Source: Lantana camara (Eukaryota > Streptophyta > Magnoliopsida > Lamiales > Verbenaceae). Taken from it: DNA of 64,000 nucleotides. A program made the translations under genes and the position numbers. How positions within the stretch are numbered: position 1 is the first letter of the stretch; each line of letters begins with the position of its first letter. Below, piece after piece: positions 11,819 through 22,820 of this stretch. The notes under the pieces are model-generated. The model saw only the letters and a list, made by a program, of their open reading frames with translations. It made no database searches and was not told the origin of the DNA. The DNA is taken from the NCBI GenBank assembly GCA_037501455.1, contig CM074858.1, positions 100,660,001 through 100,724,000 of the forward strand, written 5' to 3'.

Positions 11819-12794
11819 CCAAATGACTTGATTCTTGAGCCCATTTAACCATGGTTTAACCCTCTCTCAGACTCTCCTAACCTCACACTTGAACTCAGCC
11901 ACACAAGAGAGGAAAAAGGGTTGGAACCGAGATCCAAGGGAGAAGAAAAGAAGAAGACCCGACACTATTCATTTGAAGCATTTTTGAGCTTGTTTCTTCG
12001 TTGATTCTTCTCCGATTCAAGAGGTAAGCATGTTTTCTTATTCTCATTTCGTTTGTACTTCTTTCAAGCCTAGATTTTCATGATTTCATGGTATATTGAG
12101 CATGCTTTGGACATGAATGTGAATAGTTAGGGTTATGTGATTTTTGGTGAATTCTTGCCAATCTTTGATATATTTCTTGTTAGATATATGATCTCTATGA
12201 CTTCTTTAATGCAGGAGTGATGAATTATTTCGTGGTAATTGCATGGAATTCGACCCACCATGGCTGCTCTTTGAAGAACTTGGAGATATGATGAATATAT
12301 GTATACTTTTGCTTCCTTGCTTCTTTCCTGCGAATTACTGCCGTTTCCTTGCATGAAATGAGGTGTTCTTTGTGTATATTTGTTATTGCTTACCTGTTGC
12401 CTTGATTCTCCTTTCCCTTTCCCCAGTTTTACGCTGCTTCGTGCACGACCAGCATCGGGGCCGCGATCGCGCGTATGGTAAAACCTGTCGCGGCTGCGGT
12501 GCAGCAGCAATTTTAGCTCTGTTGTGGTGTCGCGACAACGACCCTTTTGTGCTTAGAAGGTGTCACGGTCGCGACCGGCCTCCAATGGTGCTGCTGGAGT
12601 GGTGGCGTGGCCGTGACCTCTCCATGCGTGAAAGGTGGCGCAGCCGCGACACTGGGAGTGTTGTGTGCGTTCGTTTCTTGCTTTATTGTGTGTTATGTGT
12701 TCGTTTAGCCTTGTTTTCAACTTGTATGCTTAGTTAACTTCATGTATTATATGTTACGTGCTTTAATGTGAATTTATGATGTGGTTTTGATGCT
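11819..12794 (+). mobile_element. O2 LTR, second segment
   Basis: The O2 LTR resumes after the CCAAA repeat. It has a leader-like stretch ending CAAGAGGTAAGCATG, a donor-like GGTAAGC also seen at the matching place in O3 (ACAAGGTAAGC, 15213), followed by the palindrome cluster at 12456-12650. Similarity to other Tekay-like LTRs fades near 12794, where a different sequence begins. Confidence 0.6.
12456..12650. repeat. O2 palindrome cluster (degenerate GTGTCGCG type)
   Basis: Six related GC-rich imperfect palindromes occur: GGCCGCGATCGCGCG, TGTCGCGGCTGCGG, GGTGTCGCGACAACGAC, GGTGTCACGGTCGCGACC, GTGGCGTGGCCGTGACC and GGTGGCGCAGCCGCGACAC. They share an idealised form GTGTCGCGGYCGCGACAC and take the place held by other palindrome families in neighbouring LTRs. 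Confidence 0.75.
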
Positions 12795-14540
12795 CGTATA
12801 TACAATATGATGCTCACAAAAAACGTGGCAACACTAAATTTATCGAATAAACTTGGGATTATGGATTAAGAAGATAAAAACCGAAAGAAAAAAGTGAGGA
12901 AAAAACGAATGATATTATTGCTTCAAAAACTTGATTTTATCTAACCCTCTTTGGAGCCATTATCGGGGAAGATATTTGTGTTTAGCCAGGAAAAAGGGTC
13001 CTAGATTCTTGCACAATTGGAGTGTCAGGTATGGAAGTGGCTGAGAATAAGCTGATTAGCAAGGGTAGGCGGTCCGAAGCAATCCTAGTTGCCGTAGCCA
13101 GGAAGGTACACTAATGCCATTTACGGACATGCAAGGGTCTTGAAGCTTTGTCAGCTTCTTTATTTTCTGCTTTTGAACAACTATTTTGCATGGGCTAGTC
13201 GCTTTGACTTTATGAAACTGTTTTTCCATATGGTTGGCTTTTGTTTTTGGATACCTTTGATGGGTGCTTCTTCACTTCTTGTTTTTGGGTCGATATTTGC
13301 GAGCCCCTGTTATTAATTACAAACATGATGCTGCTAAACTTTCATACATCATAGACTTCTTTTTGGTTTCATTTCCTGCACATCTTGAAAGTTATGCATA
13401 AAAATTTAATTGACATATTTGAATGAATGTATAATCCTTATACTCTCTGTAGGGTCGTATGTCAGCCACGCTAGTCAGGTGGGCTTTTATCAAGATGACC
13501 AATAAGCTAAACCAAGCAACGGTCCTGCTGGCAGGAATGAGATCACATTTTTTCAGTCGAAGGTGGTATTTCAAACTGACCTTCCCAAGGGGTCGCTCAG
13601 GCCTCTTTCCAAAGAGTTTTTCCACGCTCTTTCCAAATACATGTTTCCTCTGGTGGTAACATTTGAGCAATATTTTATTGCAATCATGCAATCAAGGAGC
13701 ACTAATCCGACTCCTTTCCAGGGGGACGTTCGTACTCCCCCTCGACGGGGTACCTGAGGCGAAATATTTTTTCTCAATGCTGAAATTATCGGGCTTTGAT
13801 AGAGAGGCTCTCATTCCTCGTTTCAAGTGAAATCTTTTTCTCAATACCAAAATCATCGGGCTTTAATTGAGAGGCTCTCATGCCTCGTTTCAAGTTATTC
13901 TCATATGTTCATGTACAAGAATGCCGAAATCATCGGGCTTGGCAAAATCACATTATCATATCGACATATCAAGTATTCCAACTTATCAAGCATCACACAC
14001 ACAATTTATCAAGCATTCTGACATATCAAGCATTCTGACATATCAAGTATCACACACACAATATTGATCTATTCATTCACGAAAACAATAAAAGAAAAGA
14101 TAAAGTAAGATGTTACTTATCGAGTGATAGTTGTATTCCTTCTCATTTAGGAATAAAATTTCCTCAAACTTTGGATGTCCCAAAGTCGTGGGAGTACTCT
14201 ATTGGCTAGCTTAGGCAGCTTTACTTCATCCGTTCCTGGTTACATCAGCCAGGGTTGCTTCTAATGTGTTCTTGGTTACACCGGTCAGGACCATCTTTCC
14301 TACTAACTCTTTCAACTTGATTGAATTTCCCGCTTATTAGTACATAGCGATCGGGCTACTTTTCACTAAATATGGACCTCCTATCTGCCAAATCTTTAGA
14401 TATCCTGTTCTTCGTTTGCTTTCTTCTCAATTCCTGCACATTGGATAGCTTAAAGAGCATGAAAAGGGATATATTGAGGATTGACCGATATATTTCAATA
14501 AAATGTATTATTTATGCTTCTTGTTAGCCCGTTCTCTGGC
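12795..14540. other. Inserted DNA of unknown origin with exon-like blocks
   Basis: This 1.75 kb lies between the O2 LTR and O3 and matches neither. Two blocks look like exons in one phase. Block one runs from ATG 13031 to AGGAAG before GTACAC (about 13106). Block two follows CTCTGTAG and starts GGTCGTATGTCAGCC at 13453; its frame continues through MTNKLNQATVLLAGMRSHFF. I do not recognise the protein. A 68-bp unit occurs twice (13761-13828, 13829-13895) with a partial third copy at 13920. TATCAAGCATTCTGACA-type repeats lie at 13970-14060. The block may be a captured gene fragment. Confidence 0.4.
13761..13942. repeat. Tandem repeat, 67-68 bp unit
   Basis: Two adjacent copies start GAAAT(A/C)TTTTTTCTCAAT and end CTCGTTTCAAGT. 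A partial third copy (GCCGAAATCATCGGGCTTGG) follows after 25 bp. Confidence 0.8.
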
Positions 14541-14834
14541 TGTGACGCCCCGTCCGATAGATCGTATAGGTATGCGCCACGAGAGAGTTTACCTTACGCA
14601 CTTATGTGATTTAATTTCCTTTTTTATGCGTTTAATTCCAACTTTGATTGAAAATGTGATTTAATTAACTAAAATCCAAAATGGTAAAATATGAATTCTT
14701 GCATGACAACTTAAGAATGGAACTTGGATGAGTTTAAATTAATTGTTGGAGTTGGATTTAAATAGGACTTGGACCTATTGGTATGTTTGGGCCTAACTTG
14801 AGTTAGGTGAGTTTGGGTCATTCGGGACCAATAT

Positions 14835-14860
14835 GAGCTCGGGGATTCGAATTCGAATTC
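14835..14860 (+). promoter_or_regulatory. Conserved LTR block upstream of TATA
   Basis: GAGCTCGGGGATTCGAATTC begins a block of about 26 bp that recurs at 9859-9885 (plus), 25470-25496 (minus) and 55832-55858 (minus) in otherwise divergent LTRs. Its inner GAATTCGGATTCGAATTC is nearly self-complementary. It lies about 230 bp before the TATA box here, so it may bind a host transcription factor; that role is inference. Confidence 0.6.
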
Positions 14861-15062
14861 TAACACCACCATTGGACTTGATTCGGTGATTCGGGTCCAA
14901 CGGAATTTACCTTATATTTTTCGGAAACCGTTTAGACCTTAAACCTTTTAATTTTGACTTATTGGGCCGAAAGTCATTTATTTGAACCCAAATCCTATTT
15001 AAGCCTTTAGCCTCATATTATATCTTGGAAACCCTAACCTTGACCTAAAACTATTAGCCACC

Positions 15063-15071
15063 ATATAAATA
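15063..15071 (+). promoter_or_regulatory. O3 LTR TATA box
   Basis: ATATAAATA follows CTATTAGCCACC and precedes a pyrimidine-rich stretch, with the likely start site about 30 bp further on. This puts the palindrome cluster roughly 520 bp into the transcribed leader. Confidence 0.65.
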
Positions 15072-15615
15072 GCTTTATCCCTTTTCATTTCATTTCAAAC
15101 CACACAAGTTAACCTCAAAGAGAATCATGGAGAAATTTCAAGAGAAGATCAAGACTTGAACCATCTTTCATTCTAAGAGCTCATATTCTTTGATTCCTCA
15201 TTCCTTCACAAGACAAGGTAAGCTTTGGATCTCTTTTGATGGGTATTTCATTTCTGTTCTTGGATTGGAGCATGAAATTGTTAGTATGAACTTGAATGAT
15301 GAAATCTTGAATTCCTTGAGCAAGCCTTGATGATTTGAATGCTCCTTATGTGACTTAGTTGCTGGAAATTCGTGTAGGAAGACTAGGAATTCATATCTTC
15401 ATGTTTAAGCTTGAAATTCATGAAATGGGTGTTTGAGATTTTGGGCAAAAACATTCTTAAACTTGAATTAATTGATGTTTTGATGTTAAGCATGACTTAT
15501 ATGATGTTATACTTGAATTTCGTGATATTTTATGGTGGTTTTCGTATTGGATTGATGAATTTTGGTGTTCCCCTTCTTCTTCCCGAAACTGTCAAGTTTC
15601 TGTTCCAAATCTATG

Positions 15616-15783
15616 GCCGGAACGGCCGTTTTCGTTTGTGCTTTAAGCCTGGAACGGCCCTTCCGGGCTAGGGTTTGGTTTTGGCGGCCGAGCATGGGAA
15701 CGACCGTTCCCATGTGTGCTTGTTCCCTTTGGCGTGGGAAGGACCGTTCCCATGCTATGTTGTGCATGGGAATGGCCGTTCCC
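15616..15783. repeat. O3 palindrome cluster, five copies
   Basis: Copies are CCGGAACGGCCGTTTTCG (about 15617), GGAACGGCCCTTCC (15651), GGGAACGACCGTTCCC (15696-15711), GGGAAGGACCGTTCCC (15736-15751) and GGGAATGGCCGTTCCC (15768-15783). It is the same arm family as at 310-538 and 61153-61378. Confidence 0.9.
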
Positions 15784-17441
15784 ATGCGTCTGTGGCCCTT
15801 TCTACTTGTTTTTTCGTGCGTATTTGATTCGTTTGAGTTGCTACTTGACTTGTATGATCCGTTATGACTTGGAATGCTTCTCTGAACCTTAATACTTTAT
15901 TACTTGCATGATTTACTTGAATATTTGAATTGACCCTTGTGACCAACTTGATAAGCATCATTCCATTTCGCATATCATTCATACTTTGTACGCCGTGCGT
16001 CTTACTTGGTTCATGTAGAGTCTAAGTTTGGGCTTTTGTATGTCTTGTCACAGAGTTTGGTGGTGCCGGTGAGCCCGAGGTTTAGAGTGTTTGGCCCTTC
16101 ACACTCTCAAACTCTACTACCACGAGGTGAGGTTTAGGATTTTGTATAGTTATGCGACCTATGGCCTTAATATGCTGATTTCAACCCTTGCATGCGAGTA
16201 TATCTATTATAAATACGTATGTGTTGGATATGATATGTTTATGACCTTGTGAATCAGCTCTGTTTTGGAAAATTAGATATGAAAGCATATGTAAGCTGTT
16301 TTGAAAAGTTATGTTATGTTATGATTTGTTCTGTAGCGAGTTAGCCATGATATATGGTATCTGTTCTGTTCTATTCTGTTATGGATCTGAGGAGCTATGG
16401 GTAAGGAATCCCTGGGATGGTATAGGGCCGTCAAGGTTCGGCTTGTGCATAGTCTCCATTTGAGATATCATCGCGCGACTCAGGGAGATAGGGGAGGCGT
16501 GATATCTTGAGCCTTCGGTGTACATCCGGGGAGGACTCTTGTGGGTTCGCTACCCCTTGAGGGTTTGTCTGTTCTGGATGGTTTGGGGACGGTACATCTC
16601 CTCCATCATTGGTGTGACGGTTGGATTTGATTTTGTATTCAATGTTTTGATATGTTCTGAGGAGTAAAGGTTGGAAGCTCGTACTCGCCGAGCATGTGAT
16701 CTGTTCTGTCTGGGAATCATGAATCGAGATAGAGTTTCTGAAATGTTTTCTAAAACTTATATATCTATATTTTGGGGTACTTTGGAAATGTCTTTGGTAT
16801 GCAGCACCTATCTCCGGTTCATGAGTCCACCCTTTTGATATGTGCTATGCTCTATATATATTGTGGGTGTGCGTTAGCCCCCTCACTCGGTCAAGTTGAC
16901 TGACCCCTCATTTAACTTTTAGTTGCAGGTTTGTTGGCGTTTGCTAGGCGGGAGTGAGTCCTTTGAGTTGCACTTCGTCGGTCTAGCCTTTCTAGTTGCA
17001 TTTGTCTTTCGTACACTTTATTTATGTCATGACTTGTAGACTTGAGATTATACTTTATCTTTCTGTAGCCCTACGTGGCATTCGTATTCGACCCTTTTTG
17101 GCACTTGATGATTATTACGTTATATTGATCAGATATTCGGGACTAGGTAACTATGCTAGATGACCTGTTATGCTTGTTGATATTCGGGACTAGGTATCTA
17201 TGCTAGTTGAACCCGTCACTTGTTTTGAATGTTGATTTAAATGCTGCCCCTATCTTGTTTGAATGTTTGAATTGCTTCGGCGCTCTGAGTTTTGTCGAGT
17301 TAGATCTGCCTAGCATAGCGTGTGTGTTTGTCTCCCATTCGCTCTGATTCGGATTTGGGCATGGACTTCCATTTCATGACCGGGTCTGGGTCACAGTGTG
17401 GGGGATGTGGCATCCTCCGTTTGGGGTGTTACATCCTTAAG

Positions 17442-17453
17442 TGGTATCAGAGC
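17442..17453 (+). promoter_or_regulatory. O3 primer binding site (tRNA-Met type)
   Basis: TGGTATCAGAGC lies eight bases after the LTR end and is complementary to the 3' end of plant initiator tRNA-Met, the usual primer for this class. Confidence 0.9.
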
Positions 17454-17629
17454 TCTAGGTTACAAAACCGAGCTCTAGTGTCGTTTCGCGTCTGTCTAGT
17501 TGGTACGGCATAGGACAATGTGATTATGTGACTCATTTACTTGAATACTTGTTTATTTCTAATACTTGTATACATACACACGTACTGATCCACATGCATC
17601 AATATTGCTTGAATCTTTGAATTTCAGGA

Positions 17630-18525
17630 TGCCGCCTAGACGTCGTGACCGAGAGGCTTCACCGGATGCGCCTAATCCGCCTCCGCCACCACCACTGAAT
17701 GCGGAGAACATTGTTCAGGCACTACTCAATCAGTTGCAACAGAATCAGAGACAGTAGACACCACCAGTTGATGGTCAGGATGGTACTATCTCAGCTGCGT
17801 ATAGGGAGTTTCGAAACAACAACCCTCCTAAGTGGTTTGGGGGAGATGACATTAAGGCTGAGGAGTGGTTAGCTGAGATCAGTGGTATTTGGGAGATTTT
17901 CCCAGGGAGTTATCAGGATAGGGCTGTTTGTACTACTCGATTCATTCAGGGACAGGCAGCTAACTGGCTCAAGGGAGTTCGATCCAGACTTGAGAGGAGT
18001 GGTATGGAGTTCACTTGGGAGACTTTCGTGCATGAGTTCCACGAGAAGTTTATACCTCATAGTGCACGAGAGCGCAGACTTCAGGAGTTTTCTGAGCTGA
18101 AGCAGGGATCCAGATCGGTTGAGGACTACATTCTAGAGTTCGAGAGACTTGCTCCCTATGCTACCCACATCACTGATATTCATTCACACAGAGCCCGTCA
18201 CTTCCTTCATGGGCTTCAAGAGGATATTCAAAGAGCTCTTCAGGCAGTCAATGTTAGCACTTGGGATAAGGTTACTAAGAGGGCTATTCAGGTGGAGGCC
18301 CAGAGACAGAGGTTGAGGCCCCCATCCTTCTCTTCGGGGCATGGTTCGGGTTCTGGATCCGGCAAGAAGCCCGCTACTCATACTTCTTCTACTACTACAC
18401 CAGCTTTCCGTCCATAGGGCTTTATTAACAAGAAGCCCCGTCCCGCTGCTCATACAGGACCACCAGCATTACCGGCACCGGCACCAGCTCCAGCTCGTTG
18501 CTCTCACTGTCAGGGTGCTCATCCG
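17630..18525 (+). pseudogene. O3 gag (capsid/nucleocapsid), two nonsense mutations
   Basis: The gag frame starts at ATG 17630 (MPPRRRDREASPDAP, a proline run, then NAENIVQALLNQLQQNQ). It is broken by TAG at 17755-17757 and again at 18415-17, but continues in the same frame. The Retrotrans_gag core covers about 17800-18320 (EFRNNNPPKWFGGDDIKAEE...WETFVHEFHEKFIP...). The tail is rich in Ser, Gly, Pro and Ala. Two CCHC-like knuckles follow: CSHCQGAHPLEKC (one residue short) and CFVCGSADHMVDAC. The upstream frame from 17566 is leader, because the MPPRR start is shared with M2 and M1. Confidence 0.9.
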
Positions 18526-19285
18526 TTGGAGAAGTGTTGGAGATATTTGGGTAGATGCTTTGTGTGTGGGTCGGCTGACCACATGGTGGATGCTTGTCCG
18601 AAGAAGAAGTCGGTAGTTCAGGCTCGTGCATATGCTCTGGATGGCGAGGAGGAGGCAGCAGAGATTGATCAGAATGTTGTAGTGGAAGGTACAATACATA
18701 TTCATGGCATATCATTACATGCATTGTTTGATCCCGGGGCTACTCATTCTTTTATTGCCCGGGATAATGTTACTTCCTTGCCTTTGCTTGCTGAGATATC
18801 TGCGCATGTGTTTGTGGTGAGTTCTCCCTTGGGGGGCAGCTTGGAGACGGACAGAGTGTTTCGTGAGTGCCCAGTGAGTTTTGAGGGTCGAGTTTTTCCT
18901 GCTGATCTGATTGTGATGCCTATGGGGAGGTTTAAGGTGATTCTTGGGATGGATTGGCTTTCCCGACATGGTGCAGTTATGGATTGCCATTTGAAGAGGA
19001 TTTCTTTTGATTCTGCGGTGTTTTCGGGAGAGAGTTTGGGATCCAGCCCGTTTATATCTTTTGTTGAGGCTAGTAAGTTATTCCGGGACGGTGCTACAGG
19101 TTTCGTTGCTTACCTTTTGAACAAACCCAAGGACCAGATCAAGCTTGAGGAGACGGAGGTTGTTCGGGAGTATCTGGATGTGTTCCCGGAGAGTCTGGGG
19201 TCCTTACCACCAGACAGGGATGTTGAGTTTGTAGTGGACCTCTATCCCGGAGTTGAGCCCTATTCGAAGACCCCCCTACAGGATG
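18526..19285 (+). pseudogene. O3 aspartic protease region
   Basis: This continues the gag frame. After the second zinc knuckle comes the retropepsin-like domain with LFDPGATHSFIA (about 18724; usually DSG, here DPG) and, later, the second conserved strand ILGMDWLSRHGA. Retropepsins act as dimers to cut the Gag-Pol polyprotein. The Asp is present but the neighbouring Ser is Pro. The frame shifts by one base in the C-run near 19269-19274, just before the RT frame (PYRMAPAEL). Confidence 0.85.
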
Positions 19286-20671
19286 GCTCCTGCCGAGTTG
19301 AAGGAACTGAAGAAGCAGTTGGATGAGCTTCTGGTCAACGGATACATTCGTCCGAGCACTTCTCCGTGGGGTGCTCCCGTCCTGTTTGTTAAGAAGAAAG
19401 ATGGGACGTTAAGGATGTGTATAGACTATCGTGAGCTGAACAGGATGACAGTTAAGAACAAGTATCCATTACCCCATATCGAGGAGTTGTTTGATAGCTT
19501 GCAGGGTTCGAGAGTGTACTCCAAGTTGGATTTGAGGCAGGGTTATTATCAGTTGAGGATTAGAAAGGAGGACATCTCTAAGACTGGATTCAACACGAGA
19601 TATGGACACTTTGAGTTTGTGGTTATGCCATTTGGGTTGACGAATGCTCCTGCGGTATTTATGGATATGATGCACCGGGTGTTTAGACCGTTCCTTGATA
19701 AGTTCATGGTGATCTTTATAGACGATATCTTGGTGTATTCGAGATCGGTTGAGGAGCATGCGCAGCATCTTCGGATTGTGTTGGAAACACTTAGAGAGCA
19801 CAAGTTGTATGCTAAGTTCAGTAAGTGCGAGTTTTGGATTGATCGAGTCACTTTTCTCGGTCATATCATCTCAGGCGATGGAATTGAGGTCGACCCTTAT
19901 AAGATTGAAACGGTGTTACATTGGGAGAGGCCTGGGAACGCCTCTGAGATACGGAGTTTTCTGGGCTTGGCAGGTTATTATAGGAGAATTGTGATGGATT
20001 TCTCTAAGATTGCAGCCCCGTTAACTAAGTTGACCAAGAAGGAAACCAAGTTTGAATGGGATGATAGTTGTGAGATGAGTTTTCAGACTTTAAAGGAAAG
20101 GTTGACTACAGCACCGGTTCTTACCCTACCCGAGGGACTTGAGGGTTATGCAGTTTATGTAGATGCTTCTAAGGAAGGACTGGGTTATGTGTTGATGCAG
20201 AATGGTCGGGTTGTAGCTTATGCCTCTAGGAAGTTGAAGGTGCATGAGCAGAATTACCCCACCCATGATCTAGAGCTTTCAGCAGTCGTGTTTGCGTTGT
20301 CTAAGTGGCGCCACTACCTCTATGGTGCTACATTTGAGGTATTCTCAGATCATAAGAGTCTTCAGTACTTGTTCACGCAAAAAGAGCTTTACTTGAGACA
20401 GGGAAGATGGGTTGAGTTCTTAGAGGACTATGATTGCACGATTCAGTACCATCCGGGTAAGGTAAATGTGGTTGCCGACGTGTTGAGCAGGAAGGTCAGT
20501 ATTTCGAGTTTAGTGGCTGGGTTTTCTGAGCAGAGTTCAACTGTTATGGTTTCGGTGGCCAGGTTAGCCAACATCATGGTTCAGCCGGATTTGAAGCAGA
20601 GATTGTTGGAGGCTCAGTCAACGGATCCCGAGATTCAGAGATTGGTTGCTCGTTCTAGAGATGATCCATAG
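19253..20671 (+). pseudogene. O3 reverse transcriptase and RNase H
   Basis: This is a 472-codon frame. The RT domain spans residues about 8-240, with [21 protein letters not shown] (91-100, catalytic Asp), [10 protein letters not shown] and the FIDD catalytic box at 155-158. The RNase H domain follows at about residues 299-415 ([39 protein letters not shown]), with the acidic residues in place. The frame ends at a TAG (20669-20671) in a linker where the family normally reads on into integrase. Upstream it is out of frame with gag-protease. Confidence 0.95.
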
Positions 20672-21699
20672 ACTAAGTTCGAGTTTGATGATTCTGGTTT
20701 GTTCAGGTTCAAGGCAAGAGTGTGTGTGCCTAACCAGCTCAAGAGGGTAATACTTGAGGAGGCGCACCGCTCCGGTTATTCCATTCACCCAGGAGGTACG
20801 AAGATGTACCGGGACTTGAAAGAGTTGTATTGGTAGAGTGGCATGAAGAGGGATATCGCATTCTTTGTGAAGCGATGTCTGCCATGCCAGATGGTTAAGG
20901 CAGAACATCAGAAATCGGGAGGTACTCTCCAACCACTTCCGATACCGGAATGGAAGTGGGAGCAGGTGACTATGGACTTTGTGTCCAGCCTACCGAGGTC
21001 TAGGAGTGGATTCGATGGGATTTGGGTAGTGATAGACCGTTTGACTAAGTCTGCCCATTTCCTTAAGGTTCGGATGACCGATAAGGTACCTAAGTTGGCT
21101 GAATTGTATTGTAATGAGATAGTGAGACTACATGGAGTTCCAGCTAGCATCGTGTCGGATCGGGATCCTCGGTTTACAGATAGTTTTTGGCAGGATCTTC
21201 AGAGGTGCTTTGGTACAAAGCTTAAGTTTAGCACCGCATCACATCCTCAGACTGATGGACAATCAGAGCGCTGATTAAGTATCTCGAGGATATGTTAAGG
21301 GCATGTGCATTGGATTTTAAGGATAAATGGGATAAGCACTTGACCTTGGTTGAGTTCTCTTACAACAACAGTTACCAGGCTTCGATTGGTATGGCCCCTT
21401 ACGAGGCACTCTATGGGAGGAAGTGTAGGTCGCCACTGTATTGGGATATTGAGGATTGGCAATGGACTAAAGAGGATAAGCTCACAAGAGCAAACGCCTC
21501 GACCAAGATTGAGAAGACGGTTGAGAAGGTTAAGTTGATTCAGCAGAGAATGAAAGCAGCTCAGGATAGACAGAAGAGTTATGCAGATAAGAGGAGAAGG
21601 CCCCTCGAGTTTGAGGTCGGATTTCGTGTCTTCTTGAAGGCGTCTCCTAGGAAGGGCTTTTCTCGTATTGGTAGAGGTGGGAAGCTTAGCCCTTGATAT
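20672..21699 (+). pseudogene. O3 integrase, broken
   Basis: The HHCC zinc domain can be read at about 20761-20910 (HRSGYSIHPGG...CLPCQMVKAEH) despite a TAG at 20834-20836 where the family has Trp. The core domain has its three acidic positions: MDFVSSLP, IVSDRDPRF and HPQTDGQSE. A frameshift follows SER at about 21272, then LEDMLRACALDFKDKWDKHL, EFSYNNSYQASIGMAPYEAL and the GPF-type region. A further stop (TGA, 21694-21696) stands where related proteins have Arg. Integrase would join the DNA copy to the genome; this copy cannot work. Confidence 0.92.
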
Positions 21700-21725
21700 C
21701 TTGGACCGTTTGAGATTCTGGAGAG

Positions 21726-22067
21726 GTGGCGTATAGGTTAGACCTATCGCCGAGTTTGACTGGGATTCATAATGTGTTCCACGTTTCACAGCTTTGGAAG
21801 TTCTACCCCGATGAGTTAACGGTTTTACCGGTTGAAGAGGTACAGCTTGAGTTCGATTTGACGATTGTGAGGCACCCGGTTGAGATTCAGGATCGGAAAG
21901 TACAAGTGTTGAGAAACAAGCAGATTCCCTTGGTCAGAGTGTTATGGAAAGATCAGAAATCTGAGAAATCGACTTGGGAGACTGAAGAAAAGATGAGGAA
22001 GATGTATCCGGAGTTATTTCAAGCAGCGAACCTGAGGACAGGTTCTCATAAGGGAGGGAGGTTGTGA
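21726..22067 (+). pseudogene. O3 integrase tail with chromodomain
   Basis: The frame continues the pol polyprotein (YRLDLSPSLTGIHNVFHVSQ) and ends with a chromodomain-like module: PVEIQDRKVQVLRNKQIPLV, then VLWKDQKSEKSTWETEEKM and a terminal YPELF. In chromoviruses this module is thought to steer integration to marked chromatin. The ATG at 21726 is internal, not a true start. The stop lies just before the purine tract. Confidence 0.88.
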
Positions 22068-22106
22068 CGCCCCGTCCGATAGATCGTACAGGTATGCGCC
22101 ACGAGA
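22050..22106 (+). mobile_element. O3 purine tract and 44-bp 3' LTR stub
   Basis: AAGGGAGGGAGGT (22050-22062) primes plus-strand synthesis in this class. The next 44 bases match the start of the 5' LTR (TGTGACGCCCCGTCCG...) and stop abruptly at a copia LTR sequence that lacks its own first bases. Both partners are truncated, so this is a deletion junction and not a clean insertion. Confidence 0.9.
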
Positions 22107-22397
22107 CAATAGTGCCCTAGAAAACCGATTGTATATCCGCTTTGTACTTTTCCTTATTGTAATCACAGACAATCTTTGAATGAAATAACGAATTGAGGCA
22201 ACACTTCTTTATATGCTCTTGCTTGGTATGCGTTTACTTTAGCTGTGCATGTATGAGAACTCCCCTAATCCTGATGACTTTAGGACTCTACCATTTAGGT
22301 GAAATGGTTCATGAAACGAGCCCTATATCACATAAGTCATGATTAGTAAAATACTCCAAGCCGATGAGTCCTACCGACAGTGGGAGTGTCAACCTTT
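22107..22397 (+). mobile_element. Copia LTR fragment A, left part
   Basis: AATAGTGCCCTAGAAAACC and the following 290 bp match, in reverse, the copia LTR at 31367-32059, which starts TGTTAGGAATAGTGCCC. The first bases are missing at the O3 junction. The fragment stops where the M2 gag begins. Confidence 0.8.
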
Positions 22398-22610
22398 AGG
22401 GGGATTGTTGTTTCTGAATTCACGATATACCGGTGTAATATGTCCTTCTTGTCCTTCGCCATGATGATTATCTCGTTGATTTTGCTAAAGTTGATTCAAA
22501 AGAGCCTGCACTATATTCTCAGCATTCAATGGAGGAGGTGGAGGTGCTTGTGGAGGAGGTTGATTCAGATCCGGTGTTTGCTCTCTATCTCCTCTTCTTC
22601 TTGGAGGCAT
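22398..22610 (-). pseudogene. M2 gag N-terminal fragment
   Basis: It starts MPPRRRGDREQTPDLNQ, then a proline-rich run and NAENIVQALLNQL. An in-frame TAG (22485-22487) precedes QNQRDNHHGEG and YREFRNNNPPK, where the sequence stops at the copia junction. It is a close relative of O3 gag. Confidence 0.85.
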
Positions 22611-22800
22611 CCTGAAAATACACAGATCAAGAAAATATCGATGCATGGGGTTCAGTTTATGATCATGTAGTCAATCATCAAGAATTGAAAACAAATAAAT
22701 CATATAGAGATGTAAATGAATGCAAATAATCACGTACTCCTAAACCGAACGACCTAGACAGACTCAAAACGACTCAAGAGCTCCGGTTTTACAACCGAGA

Positions 22801-22812
22801 GCTCTGATACCA
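22801..22812 (-). promoter_or_regulatory. M2 primer binding site
   Basis: Complement of TGGTATCAGAGC (tRNA-Met type), eight bases inside the LTR end at 22821. Confidence 0.88.
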
Positions 22813-22820
22813 CGCAAGGA

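Larger units (their letters stand above)
14541..17433 (+). mobile_element. O3 5' LTR
   Basis: This 2893-bp LTR runs from TGTGACGCCCCGTCCG to TTGGGGTGTTACA. It contains a shared GAGCTCGGGGATTCGAATTC block (14835-14860), a TATA box (15063), a donor-like ACAAGGTAAGC (15210), a palindrome cluster (15616-15783), and the late LTR block with GTAAGGAATCCCTGGGA (about 16401) that recurs at about 30531. Confidence 0.95.
14541..22106 (+). mobile_element. O3: Tekay-type Ty3/gypsy chromovirus, degenerate
   Basis: The order is 5' LTR 14541-17433, tRNA-Met type primer site 17442, gag 17630, protease, RT, RNase H, integrase, chromodomain ending 22067, purine tract AAGGGAGGGAGG, and a 3' LTR cut after 44 bases at 22106. 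Very long LTRs and a C-terminal chromodomain place it in the Tekay/Del group. It has five in-frame stops and at least two frameshifts, so it is dead. The 44 bases of 3' LTR differ from the 5' LTR at one site. The right end is lost at a junction with a copia LTR whose own first bases are also missing. Confidence 0.95.

Noticed and set aside
12133..12737. Two frames of about 125 codons on both strands
   Set aside because: They overlap the O2 palindrome cluster inside an LTR; the Arg-Asp-Arg phrases are repeat artefacts.
13756..14050. A CRISPR-like array (repeats of 67-68 bp, then 17-bp phrases)
   Set aside because: The repeats are adjacent without regular unique spacers and the genome is plant nuclear DNA.
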